Part shown: piece by piece, positions 38,358 to 50,662 of the stretch
Numbering within the stretch: position 1 is the stretch's first letter
Layout of the letters: each line of letters opens with the position of its first letter
From: Halisarca cf. caerulea
Lineage: Eukaryota; Porifera; Demospongiae; Chondrillida; Halisarcidae
Assembly (NCBI GenBank): GCA_963170055.1
Contig: CAUJGJ010000065.1
Location: forward strand, 2,896,696-2,960,695
Direction: 5' to 3'
DNA: 64,000 nt
Position numbers and translations under genes: made by a program
The notes under the pieces: generated by a model
Seen by the model: the letters and a program-made list of their open reading frames with translations, nothing else
Told to the model about the DNA's origin: nothing
Database searches by the model: none

Positions 38358-40124
38358 GCACCACGCACATTCCCAGTGGACACACATGAAGTTTCTGAAG
38401 AGCTGTTGGCGTATTTGTGTAATGTTGGATATGCTGGTGCTAATACCAATATTTGGCACTAGCACCACGCACATTCCCAGTGGACACACATGACCTTTCT
38501 GAAGTGCTGTGGACGTATTTGTGTAGTGTTGGATATGCTGGTGCTAATACCAATATTTGGCACTAGCACCACGCACATTCCCAGTGGACACACATGAAGA
38601 TTCTTAACTACTGTGGGCGTATTTGGGTAGTGTTGGATATGCTGGTGCTAATACCAATATTTGGCACTAGCACCACGCACATTCCCAGTGGACACACATG
38701 ACCTTTCTGAAGTGCTGTGGGCGTATTTGTGTAGTGTTGGATATGCTGGTGCTAATACCAATATTTGGCACTAGCACCACGCACATTCCCAGTGGACACA
38801 CATGACCTTTCTAAAGTGCTGTGGGCGTATTTGTGTAGTGTTGGATATGCTGGTGCTAATACCAATATTTGGCACTAGCACCACGCACATTCCCAGTGGA
38901 CACACATGAAGTTTCTTAACTACTGTGGGCGTATTTGTGTAGTGTTGGATATGTTGGTGCTAATACCAATATTTGGCACTAGCACCACACACATTCCCAG
39001 TGGACACACATGACCGTTCTGAAGTGCTGTGGGCGTATTTGTGTAGTGTTGGATATGCTGGTGCTAATACCAATATTTGGCACTAGCACCACGCACATTC
39101 CCAGTGGACACACATGAAGTTTCTGAAATGCTGTGGGCGTATTTGTGTAGTGTTGGATATGCTGGTGCTAATACCAATATTTGGCACTAGCACCACGCAC
39201 ATTCCCAGTGGACACACATGAAGTTTCTTAACTACTGTGGGCGTATTTGTGTAATGTTGGATATGCTGGTGCTAATACCAATATTTGGCACTAGCACCAC
39301 GCACATTCCCAGTGGACACACATGACCTTTCTGAAGTGCTGTGGGCGTATTTGTGTAGTGTTGGATATGCTGGTGCTAATACCAATATTTGGCACTAGCA
39401 CCACGCACATTCCCAGTGGACACACATGAAGTTTCTTAACTACTGTGGGCGTATTTGTGTAGTGTTGGATATGCTGGTGCTAATACCAATATTTGGCACT
39501 AGCACCACGCACATTCCCAGTGGACACACATGAAGTTTCTGAAGTGCTGTGGGCGTATTTGTGTAGTGTTGGATATGCTGGTGCTAATACCAATATTTGG
39601 CACTAGCACCACGCACATTCCCAGTGGACACACATGACCTTTCTAAAGTGCTGTGGGCGTATTTGTGTAGTGTTGGATATGCTGGTGCTAATACCAATAT
39701 TTGGCACTAGCACCACGCACATTCCCAGTGGACACACATGACCTTTCTAAAGTGCTGTGGGCGTATTTGTGTAGTGTTGGATATGCTGGTGCTAATACCA
39801 ATATTTGGCACTAGCACCACGCACATTCCCAGTGGACACACATGACCTTTCTGAAGTGCTGTGGGCGTATTTGTGTAGTGTTGATATGCTGGTGCTAATA
39901 CCAATATTTGGCACTAGCACCACGCACATTCCCAGTGGACACACATGAAGTTTCTGAAGTGCTGTGGGTGTATTTGTGTAGTGTTGGATATGCTGGTGCT
40001 AATACCAATATTTGGCACTAGCACCACGCACATTCCCAGTGGACACACATGAAGTTTCTTAACTACTGTGGGCGTATTTGTGTAATGTTGGATATGCTGG
40101 TGCTAATACCAGTATTTGGAACTA
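38358..40124. repeat. canonical 17-mer HOR unit (1,767 bp), copy 1
   Basis: Seventeen monomers, 17 x 104 minus 1: GAAGAGCTGTTGG; GTGGACGTATT; GAAGATTC with TTTGGGTAG; b; b with CTAAAGTGC; c with GGATATGTTGG; GACCGTTCTG; GAAATGCTG; c; b; c; a; two b with CTAAAGTGC; b with the 1-bp loss GTGTTGATATG; a with GGGTGTATTTG; c ending CCAGTATTTGGAAC. The same order returns at 43,969. Confidence 0.9.
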
Positions 40125-41059
40125 GCACCACGCACATTCCCAGTGGACACACATGAAGTTTCTGAAGTGCTGTGGGTGTATTTGTGTAGTGTTGGATATG
40201 CTGGTGCTAATACCAATATTTGGCACTAGCACCACGCACATTCCCAGTGGACACACATGAAGTTTCTTAACTACTGTGGGCGTATTTGTGTAATGTTGGA
40301 TATGCTGGTGCTAATACCAGTATTTGGAACTAGCACCACGCACATTCCCAGTGGACACACATGAAGTTTCTGAAGAGCTGTTGGCGTATTTGTGTAATGT
40401 TGGATATGCTGGTGCTAATACCAATATTTGGCACTAGCACCACGCACATTCCCAGTGGACACACATGACCTTTCTAAAGTGCTGTGGGCGTATTTGTGTA
40501 GTGTTGGATATGCTGGTGCTAATACCAATATTTGGCACTAGCACCACGCACATTCCCAGTGGACACACATGACCTTTCTAAAGTGCTGTGGGCGTATTTG
40601 TGTAGTGTTGGATATGCTGGTGCTAATACCAATATTTGGCACTAGCACCACGCACATTCCCAGTGGACACACATGACCTTTCTGAAGTGCTGTGGGCGTA
40701 TTTGTGTAGTGTTGATATGCTGGTGCTAATACCAATATTTGGCACTAGCACCACGCACATTCCCAGTGGACACACATGAAGTTTCTTAACTACTGTGGGC
40801 GTATTTGTGTAATGTTGGATATGCTGGTGCTAATACCAGTATTTGGAACTAGCACCACGCACATTCCCAGTGGACACACATGAAGTTTCTGAAGTGCTGT
40901 GGGTGTATTTGTGTAGTGTTGGATATGCTGGTGCTAATACCAATATTTGGCACTAGCACCACGCACATTCCCAGTGGACACACATGAAGTTTCTTAACTA
41001 CTGTGGGCGTATTTGTGTAATGTTGGATATGCTGGTGCTAATACCAGTATTTGGAACTA
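40125..41059. repeat. 2-mer, 5-mer and 2-mer fragments of the 17-mer (208 + 519 + 208 bp)
   Basis: Between CCAGTATTTGGAAC sites at 40,109, 40,317, 40,836 and 41,044 lie, in turn, monomers 16-17; monomers 1, 13, 14, 15, 17; and monomers 16-17. These look like deletion and duplication products of the 17-mer, every break falling in monomer register. Confidence 0.85.
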
Positions 41060-41890
41060 GCACCACGCACATTCCCAGTGGACACACATGAAGTTTCTGA
41101 AGAGCTGTTGGCGTATTTGTGTAATGTTGGATATGCTGGTGCTAATACCAATATTTGGCACTAGCACCACGCACATTCCCAGTGGACACACATGACCTTT
41201 CTGAAGTGCTGTGGACGTATTTGTGTAGTGTTGGATATGCTGGTGCTAATACCAATATTTGGCACTAGCACCACGCACATTCCCAGTGGACACACATGAA
41301 GATTCTTAACTACTGTGGGCGTATTTGGGTAGTGTTGGATATGCTGGTGCTAATACCAATATTTGGCACTAGCACCACGCACATTCCCAGTGGACACACA
41401 TGACCTTTCTGAAGTGCTGTGGGCGTATTTGTGTAGTGTTGGATATGCTGGTGCTAATACCAATATTTGGCACTAGCACCACGCACATTCCCAGTGGACA
41501 CACATGACCTTTCTAAAGTGCTGTGGGCGTATTTGTGTAGTGTTGGATATGCTGGTGCTAATACCAATATTTGGCACTAGCACCACGCACATTCCCAGTG
41601 GACACACATGACCTTTCTGAAGTGCTGTGGGCGTATTTGTGTAGTGTTGATATGCTGGTGCTAATACCAATATTTGGCACTAGCACCACGCACATTCCCA
41701 GTGGACACACATGAAGTTTCTGAAGTGCTGTGGGTGTATTTGTGTAGTGTTGGATATGCTGGTGCTAATACCAATATTTGGCACTAGCACCACGCACATT
41801 CCCAGTGGACACACATGAAGTTTCTTAACTACTGTGGGCGTATTTGTGTAATGTTGGATATGCTGGTGCTAATACCAGTATTTGGAACTA
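41060..41890. repeat. 8-mer deletion derivative of the 17-mer (831 bp)
   Basis: Contains monomers 1-5 and 15-17 of the canonical unit, i.e. a loss of monomers 6-14. GAAGATTC lies at 41,298, and GTGTTGATATG near 41,643. Confidence 0.87.
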
Positions 41891-43760
41891 GCACCACGCA
41901 CATTCCCAGTGGACACACATGAAGTTTCTGAAGAGCTGTTGGCGTATTTGTGTAATGTTGGATATGCTGGTGCTAATACCAATATTTGGCACTAGCACCA
42001 CGCACATTCCCAGTGGACACACATGACCTTTCTGAAGTGCTGTGGACGTATTTGTGTAGTGTTGGATATGCTGGTGCTAATACCAATATTTGGCACTAGC
42101 ACCACGCACATTCCCAGTGGACACACATGAAGATTCTTAACTACTGTGGGCGTATTTGGGTAGTGTTGGATATGCTGGTGCTAATACCAATATTTGGCAC
42201 TAGCACCACGCACATTCCCAGTGGACACACATGACCTTTCTGAAGTGCTGTGGGCGTATTTGTGTAGTGTTGGATATGCTGGTGCTAATACCAATATTTG
42301 GCACTAGCACCACGCACATTCCCAGTGGACACACATGACCTTTCTAAAGTGCTGTGGGCGTATTTGTGTAGTGTTGGATATGCTGGTGCTAATACCAATA
42401 TTTGGCACTAGCACCACGCACATTCCCAGTGGACACACATGAAGTTTCTTAACTACTGTGGGCGTATTTGTGTAGTGTTGGATATGTTGGTGCTAATACC
42501 AATATTTGGCACTAGCACCACACACATTCCCAGTGGACACACATGACCGTTCTGAAGTGCTGTGGGCGTATTTGTGTAGTGTTGGATATGCTGGTGCTAA
42601 TACCAATATTTGGCACTAGCACCACGCACATTCCCAGTGGACACACATGAAGTTTCTTAACTACTGTGGGCGTATTTGTGTAATGTTGGATATGCTGGTG
42701 CTAATACCAATATTTGGCACTAGCACCACGCACATTCCCAGTGGACACACATGACCTTTCTGAAGTGCTGTGGGCGTATTTGTGTAGTGTTGGATATGCT
42801 GGTGCTAATACCAATATTTGGCACTAGCACCACGCACATTCCCAGTGGACACACATGAAGTTTCTTAACTACTGTGGGCGTATTTGTGTAGTGTTGGATA
42901 TGCTGGTGCTAATACCAATATTTGGCACTAGCACCACGCACATTCCCAGTGGACACACATGAAGTTTCTGAAGTGCTGTGGGCGTATTTGTGTAGTGTTG
43001 GATATGCTGGTGCTAATACCAATATTTGGCACTAGCACCACGCACATTCCCAGTGGACACACATGACCTTTCTAAAGTGCTGTGGGCGTATTTGTGTAGT
43101 GTTGGATATGCTGGTGCTAATACCAATATTTGGCACTAGCACCACGCACATTCCCAGTGGACACACATGACCTTTCTAAAGTGCTGTGGGCGTATTTGTG
43201 TAGTGTTGGATATGCTGGTGCTAATACCAATATTTGGCACTAGCACCACGCACATTCCCAGTGGACACACATGACCTTTCTGAAGTGCTGTGGGCGTATT
43301 TGTGTAGTGTTGATATGCTGGTGCTAATACCAATATTTGGCACTAGCACCACGCACATTCCCAGTGGACACACATGAAGTTTCTGAAGTGCTGTGGGTGT
43401 ATTTGTGTAGTGTTGGATATGCTGGTGCTAATACCAATATTTGGCACTAGCACCACGCACATTCCCAGTGGACACACATGAAGTTTCTTAACTACTGTGG
43501 GCGTATTTGTGTAGTGTTGATATGCTGGTGCTAATACCAATATTTGGCACTAGCACCACGCACATTCCCAGTGGACACACATGAAGTTTCTGAAGTGCTG
43601 TGGGTGTATTTGTGTAGTGTTGGATATGCTGGTGCTAATACCAATATTTGGCACTAGCACCACGCACATTCCCAGTGGACACACATGAAGTTTCTTAACT
43701 ACTGTGGGCGTATTTGTGTAATGTTGGATATGCTGGTGCTAATACCAGTATTTGGAACTA
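41891..43760. repeat. 18-mer derivative of the 17-mer (1,870 bp) with a hybrid monomer
   Basis: Monomers 1-7 and 9-16 of the canonical unit (monomer 8, GAAATGCTG, is missing), then a hybrid monomer at 43,450-43,552, then monomers 16 and 17. Two 1-bp-short monomers explain 18 x 104 minus 2. Confidence 0.87.
43450..43552. repeat. hybrid monomer at an exchange junction
   Basis: The left part has the type c TAACTACTG of HOR monomer 17; the right part has the 1-bp loss GTGTTGATATG that otherwise marks type b monomer 15. It is followed by monomer 16 rather than by the start of a new unit. This is the expected product of a crossover inside misaligned monomers 17 and 15, between monomer positions of about 46 and 70. 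Confidence 0.82.
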
Positions 43761-43968
43761 GCACCACGCACATTCCCAGTGGACACACATGAAGTTTCTG
43801 AAGTGCTGTGGGTGTATTTGTGTAGTGTTGGATATGCTGGTGCTAATACCAATATTTGGCACTAGCACCACGCACATTCCCAGTGGACACACATGAAGTT
43901 TCTTAACTACTGTGGGCGTATTTGTGTAATGTTGGATATGCTGGTGCTAATACCAGTATTTGGAACTA
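43761..43968. repeat. 2-mer fragment of the 17-mer (208 bp)
   Basis: Monomers 16 and 17 again (GGGTGTATTTG and the CCAGTATTTGGAAC type c), as at 40,125 and 40,852. Confidence 0.85.
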
Positions 43969-45735
43969 GCACCACGCACATTCCCAGTGGACACACATGA
44001 AGTTTCTGAAGAGCTGTTGGCGTATTTGTGTAATGTTGGATATGCTGGTGCTAATACCAATATTTGGCACTAGCACCACGCACATTACCAGTGGACACAC
44101 ATGACCTTTCTGAAGTGCTGTGGACGTATTTGTGTAGTGTTGGATATGCTGGTGCTAATACCAATATTTGGCACTAGCACCACGCACATTCCCAGTGGAC
44201 ACACATGAAGATTCTTAACTACTGTGGGCGTATTTGGGTAGTGTTGGATATGCTGGTGCTAATACCAATATTTGGCACTAGCACCACGCACATTCCCAGT
44301 GGACACACATGACCTTTCTGAAGTGCTGTGGGCGTATTTGTGTAGTGTTGGATATGCTGGTGCTAATACCAATATTTGGCACTAGCACCACGCACATTCC
44401 CAGTGGACACACATGACCTTTCTAAAGTGCTGTGGGCGTATTTGTGTAGTGTTGGATATGCTGGTGCTAATACCAATATTTGGCACTAGCACCACGCACA
44501 TTCCCAGTGGACACACATGAAGTTTCTTAACTACTGTGGGCGTATTTGTGTAGTGTTGGATATGTTTGTGCTAATACCAATATTTGGCACTAGCACCACA
44601 CACATTCCCAGTGGACACACATGACCGTTCTGAAGTGCTGTGGGCGTATTTGTGTAGTGTTGGATATGCTGGTGCTAATACCAATATTTGGCACTAGCAC
44701 CACGCACATTCCCAGTGGACACACATGAAGTTTCTGAAATGCTGTGGGCGTATTTGTGTAGTGTTGGATATGCTGGTGCTAATACCAATATTTGGCACTA
44801 GCACCACGCACATTCCCAGTGGACACACATGAAGTTTCTTAACTACTGTGGGCGTATTTGTGTAATGTTGGATATGCTGGTGCTAATACCAATATTTGGC
44901 ACTAGCACCACGCACATTCCCAGTGGACACACATGACCTTTCTGAAGTGCTGTGGGCGTATTTGTGTAGTGTTGGATATGCTGGTGCTAATACCAATATT
45001 TGGCACTAGCACCACGCACATTCCCAGTGGACACACATGAAGTTTCTTAACTACTGTGGGCGTATTTGTGTAGTGTTGGATATGCTGGTGCTAATACCAA
45101 TATTTGGCACTAGCACCACGCACATTCCCAGTGGACACACATGAAGTTTCTGAAGTGCTGTGGGCGTATTTGTGTAGTGTTGGATATGCTGGTGCTAATA
45201 CCAATATTTGGCACTAGCACCACGCACATTCCCAGTGGACACACATGACCTTTCTAAAGTGCTGTGGGCGTATTTGTGTAGTGTTGGATATGCTGGTGCT
45301 AATACCAATATTTGGCACTAGCACCACGCACATTCCCAGTGGACACACATGACCTTTCTAAAGTGCTGTGGGCGTATTTGTGTAGTGTTGGATATGCTGG
45401 TGCTAATACCAATATTTGGCACTAGCACCACGCACATTCCCAGTGGACACACATGACCTTTCTGAAGTGCTGTGGGCGTATTTGTGTAGTGTTGATATGC
45501 TGGTGCTAATACCAATATTTGGCACTAGCACCACGCACATTCCCAGTGGACACACATGAAGTTTCTGAAGTGCTGTGGGTGTATTTGTGTAGTGTTGGAT
45601 ATGCTGGTGCTAATACCAATATTTGGCACTAGCACCACGCACATTCCCAGTGGACACACATGAAGTTTCTTAACTACTGTGGGCGTATTTGTGTAATGTT
45701 GGATATGCTGGTGCTAATACCAGTATTTGGAACTA
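43969..45735. repeat. canonical 17-mer HOR unit (1,767 bp), copy 2
   Basis: Same length and same monomer order as 38,358-40,124. I noticed few private changes, for example CATTACCAGTGG near 44,086 and GGATATGTTTGTGC near 44,558. Identity looks very high, which suggests recent homogenisation. Confidence 0.9.
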
Positions 45736-48700
45736 GCACCACGCACATTCCCAGTGGACACACATGAAGTTTCTGAAGAGCTGTTGGCGTATTTGTGTAG
45801 TGTTGGATATGCTGGTGCTAATACCAATATTTGGCACTAGCACCACGCACATTCCCAGTGGACACACATGACCTGTCTAAAGTGCTGTGGGCGTATTTGT
45901 GTAGTGTTGGATATGCTGGTGCTAATACCAATATTTGGCACTAGCACCACGCACATTCCCAGTGGACACACATGAAGTTTCTTAACTACTGTGGGCGTAT
46001 TTGTGTAGTGTTAGATATGCTGGTGCTAATACCAATATTTGGCACTAGCACCACGCACATTCCCAGTGGACACACATGAAGTTTCTTAACTACTGTGGGC
46101 GTATTTGTGTAATGTTGGATATGCTGGTGCTAATACCAATATTTGGCACTAGCACCACGCACATTCCCAGTGGACACACATGAAGTTTCTGAAGTGCTGT
46201 GGGCGTATTTGTGTAGTGTTGGATATGCTGGTGCTAATACCAATATTTGGCACTAGCACAACGCACATTCCCAGTGGACACACATGAAGTTTCTTAACTA
46301 CTGTGGGCGTATTTGTGTAATGTTGGATATGCTGGTGCTAATACCAGTATTTGGCAATAGCACCACGCACATTCCCAGTGGACACACATGAAGTTTCTGC
46401 AGAGGTGTTGGCGTATTTGTGTAGTGTTGGATATGCTGGTGCTAATACCAATATTTGGCACTAGCACCACGCACATTCCCAGTGGACACACATGAAGTTT
46501 CTTAAGTACTGTGGGCGTATTTGTGTAATGTTGGATATGCTGGTGCTAATACCAATATTTGGCACTAGCACCACGCACATTCCCAGTGGACACACATGAC
46601 CCTTCTAAAGTGCTGTGGGCGTATTTGTGTAGTGTTGGATATGCTGGTGCTAATACCAATATTTGGCACTAGCACCACGCACATTCCCAGTGGACACACA
46701 TGACCTTTCTGAAGTGCTGTGGGCGTATTTGTGTAGTGTTGATATGCTGGTGCTAATACCAATATTTGGCACTAGCACCACGCACATTCCCAGTGGACAC
46801 ACATGAAGTTTCTTAACTACTGTGGGCGTATTTGTGTAATGTTGGATATGCTGGTGCTAATACCAATATTTGGCACTAGCACCACGCACATTCCCAGTGG
46901 ACACACATGACCTTTCTGAAGTGCTGTGGGCGTATTTGTGTAGTGTTGGATATGCTGGTGCTAATACCAATATTTGGCACTAGCACCACGCACATTCCCA
47001 GTGGACACATATGAAGTTTCTTAACTACTGTGGGCGTATTTGCGTAGTGTTGGATATGCTGGTGCTAATACCAATATTTGGCACTAGCACCACGCACATT
47101 CCCAGTGGACACACATGAAGTTTCTGAAGTGCTGTGGGCGTATTTGTGTAGTGTTGGATATGCTGGTGCTAATACCAATATTTGGCACTAGCACCACGCA
47201 CATTCCCAGTGGACACACATGACCTTTCTGAAGTGCTGTGGGCGTATTAGTGCAGTGTTGGATATGCTGGTGCTAATACCAATATTTGGCACTAGCACCA
47301 CGCACATTCCCAGTGGACACACATGACCTTTCTGAAGTGCTGTGGGCGTATTTCTGTAGTGTTGGATATGCTGGTGCTAATACCAATATTTGGCACTAGC
47401 ACCACGCACATTCCAAGTGGACACACATGAAGTTTCTTAACTACTGTGGCCGTATTTGTGTAGTGTTGGATATGTTGGTGCTAATACCAATATTTGGCAC
47501 TAGCACCACACACATTCCCAGTGGACACACATGACCTTTCTGAAGTGCTGTGGGCGTATTTGTGTAGTGTTGGATATGCTGGTGCTAATACCAATATTTG
47601 GCACTAGCACCACGCACATTCCCAGTGGACACACATGAAGTTTCTGAAATGCTGTGGGCGTATTTGTGTAGTGTTGGATATGCTGGTGCTAATACCAATA
47701 TTTGGCACTAGCACCACGCACATTCCCAGTGGACACACATGAAGTTTCTTAACTACTGTGGGCGTATTTGTGTAATGTTGGATATGCTGGTGCTAATACC
47801 AATATTTGGCACTAGCACCACGCACATTCCCAGTGGACACACATGACCTTTCTGAAGTGCTGTGGGCGTATTTGTGTAGTGTTGGATATGCTGGTTTCAA
47901 TACCAATATTTGGCACTAGCACCACGCACATTCCCAGTGGACACACATGACCTTTCTGAAGTGCTGTGGGCGTATCTGTGTAGTGTTGGATATGCTGGTG
48001 CTAATACCAATATTTGGCAATAGCACCACGCACATACCCAGTGGACGCACATGAAGTTTATTAACTACTGTGGGCTTATTTGTGTAATGTTTGATATGCT
48101 GGTGCTAATACCAATATTTGGTACTAGCACCACGCACATTCCCAGTGGACACACATGACCTTTCTGAAGTGCTGTGGGCGTATTTGTGTAGTGTAGGATA
48201 TGCTGGTACTAATACCAATATTTGGCACTAGCACCACGCACATTCCCAGTGGAAACACATGAAGTTTCTTAACTACTGTGGGCTTATTTGTGTAATGTTG
48301 GATATGCTGGTGCTAATACCAATATTTGGCACTAGCACCACGCACATTCCCAGTGGACACACATGACCTTTCTGAAGTGCTGTGGGCGTATTTGTGTAGT
48401 GTTGGATATGCTGGTGCTAATACCAATATTTGGCACTAGCACCACGCACATTCCCAGTGGACACACATGACCTTTCTGAAGTGCTGTGGGCGTATTTGTG
48501 TAGTGTTAGATATACTGGTGCAAATACCAATATTTGGCACTAGCACCACGCACATTCCCAGTGGACACACATGACCTTTCTGAAGTGCTGTGGGCGTATT
48601 TGTGTAGTGTTGGATATGCTGGTGCTAATACCAATATTTGGCACTAGCACCACGCACATTCCCAGTGGACACACATGAAGTTTCTTAACTTCTGTGGACG

Positions 48701-49477
48701 TATTTGTGTAGTGTTGGATATGCTGGTGCTAATACCAATATTTGGCACTAGTACCACGCACATTCCCAGTGGACACACATGACCTTTCTGAAGTGCTGTG
48801 GGCGTATTTGTGTAGTGTTGGATATGCTGGTGCTAATACCAATATTTGGCACTTGCACCACGCACATTCCCAGTGGACACACATGACCTTTCTGAAGTGC
48901 TGTGGGCGTATTTGTGTAGTGTTGGATATGCTGGTGCTAATAAAACTATTTGGCACTAGCACCACGCACTTTCCCAGTGGACACACATGACCTTTCTGAA
49001 GTGCTGTGGGCGTATTTGTGTAGTGTTGGATATGCTGGTGCTAATACCAATATTTGTCACTAGCACCACGCACATTCCTAGTGGACACACATGAAGTTTC
49101 TTAACTACTGTGGGCGTATTTGTGTAATGTTGGATATGCTGGTGCTAATACCAATATTTGGCACTAGCACCACGCACATTCCCAGTGACACACATGACCT
49201 TTCTTAAGTGCTGTGGGCGTATTTGTGTAGTGTTGGATATGCTGGTGCTAATACCAATATTTGGCACTAGCACCACGCACATTCCCAGTGGACACACATG
49301 ACCTTTCTGAAGTGCTGTGGGCGTATTTGTGTAGTGTTGGATATGCTGGTGCTAATACCAATATTTGGCACTAGCACCACGCACATTCCCAGTGGACACA
49401 CATGAAGTTTCTTAACTACTGTGGGCTTATTTGTGTAATGTTGGATATGCTGGTGCTAATACAAATATTTAGCACTA
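45736..49477. repeat. irregular satellite beyond the 17-mer domain
   Basis: Starts with HOR-like monomers (GAAGAGCTGTTGG; GACCTGTCTAAAG near 45,869; a CCAGTATTTGGCAATAG near 46,345; GTGTTGATATG near 46,735), then loses order. Singletons become frequent after 47,900: GGTTTCAATACC near 47,892, TGTAGGATATG near 48,194, TAATAAAACTATTTGG near 48,938, and a one-base-shorter CCCAGTGACACAC near 49,181. Homogenisation appears to weaken toward the divergent block on the right. Confidence 0.75.
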
Positions 49478-50662
49478 GCACCACGCACATTCCCAGTGGA
49501 CACACATGACCTTTCTGAAGTGCTGTGGGCGTATTTGTGTAGTGTTAGATATGCTGGTGCTAATACCAATATTTGGCACTAGCACCACGCACATTCCCAG
49601 TGGACACACATGACCTTTCTGAAGTGCTGTGGGCGTATTTGTGTAGTGTTAGAAATGCTGGTGCTAATACCAATATTTGGCACTAGCACCACGCACATTC
49701 CCAGTGGACACACATGAAGTTTCATAACTACTGTAGGCGTATTTGTGTAGTGTTGGATATGCTGGTGCTAATACCAATATTTGGCACTAGCACCACGCAC
49801 ATTCCCTGTGACAACACATGAAGTTTCTGAAGTGCTGTGGGCGTATTTGTGTAGTGTTGGATATGCTGGTGCTAATACCAATATTTGGCACTAGCACCAC
49901 GCACATTCCCAGTGTTCACATGTGGTTTCTTTAGAGCTGTGGGCGTATTCGTTTATTGTTGGATATACTGGTGCTAATACCGTTATTTGGCACTAGCACC
50001 ACGCACATTCCCAGTAGACACACATTAAGTTCCTGAAGTCCTGTGAACTTATTTGTGTAGTGTTGGATATACTGGTGCTAATACCAATATTTGGCACTAG
50101 CACCACGTACATTCCCAGTAGACACACATGAAGTTTCTTAACTACTGTGGGCGTATTTGTGTAATGTTGGATATGCTGGTGCTAATACCGATATTTTACA
50201 CTAGCACCACGCACATTTCCAGTGGACACACATGAAGTTTCTAAAGTGCTGTGGGCGTGTTTGTGTAGTGTTGGATATGCTGGTGCTAAAATCAATATTT
50301 TGCACTAGCACCACGCACATTCCCAATGGAAACACATGAGGTTTCTTAAGTGCTGTGGGCGTATTCATGTATTGTTGGATATGCTGGTGCTAATACAAAT
50401 ATTTGGATTTAGCACCACGCGCATTCCCTCACATGAAATTTCTTAAGTGTTGCGGGCATATCTGTGTAGTTTTAAATATGGTGGCGTTAAGTCCAATATT
50501 TTGCAAAAGGTTACCTTAGGATAACCCTAACACTGATCCTAACCATAACCCTAGCCCTAACCCCTGCGAACATTTCCAGCAGACACACGAAGTTTCTGAT
50601 GTGCTGTGGGCATATTTGTGTAGTGTTGGATATGCTGGTGCTAATACCGATATTTGGCACTA
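49478..50662. repeat. telomere-like-patch-bearing unit, copy 1 (1,185 bp)
   Basis: Monomers with GTTAGATATG, GTTAGAAATG and TTTCATAACTACTGTAGG come first, then U (49,790), V (49,894) and W (49,996). Strongly divergent monomers follow (ATATTTTACACTAG; GCTAAAATCAATATTTTGC; CACATGAGGTTTC; TTTGGATTTAGC), then a badly decayed monomer running into the CCCTAA-like patch and out into a recognisable monomer from about 50,571. The unit repeats directly. Confidence 0.85.
50504..50570 (+). other. degenerate telomere-like (CCCTAA)n patch inside the satellite, copy 1
   Basis: After the decayed monomer text CCAATATTTTGC comes AAAAGGTTACCTTAGGATA, then repeated CCCTAA, CCTAACC and ATAACCCTAGCCCTAACCCC units to about 50,565. 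CATTTCCAGCAGACACAC then resumes the satellite at the equivalent monomer position. I count about five CCCTAA-like units, most imperfect. The patch replaces the palindrome and monomer start. The C-rich strand is the plus strand. It could be interstitial telomeric sequence or a CCCTAA-like minisatellite. Confidence 0.75.

Noticed and set aside
50504..50570. True telomere or chromosome end
   Set aside because: Only about 60 bp, degenerate, in the middle of continuous satellite on both sides, and duplicated with its flanks.
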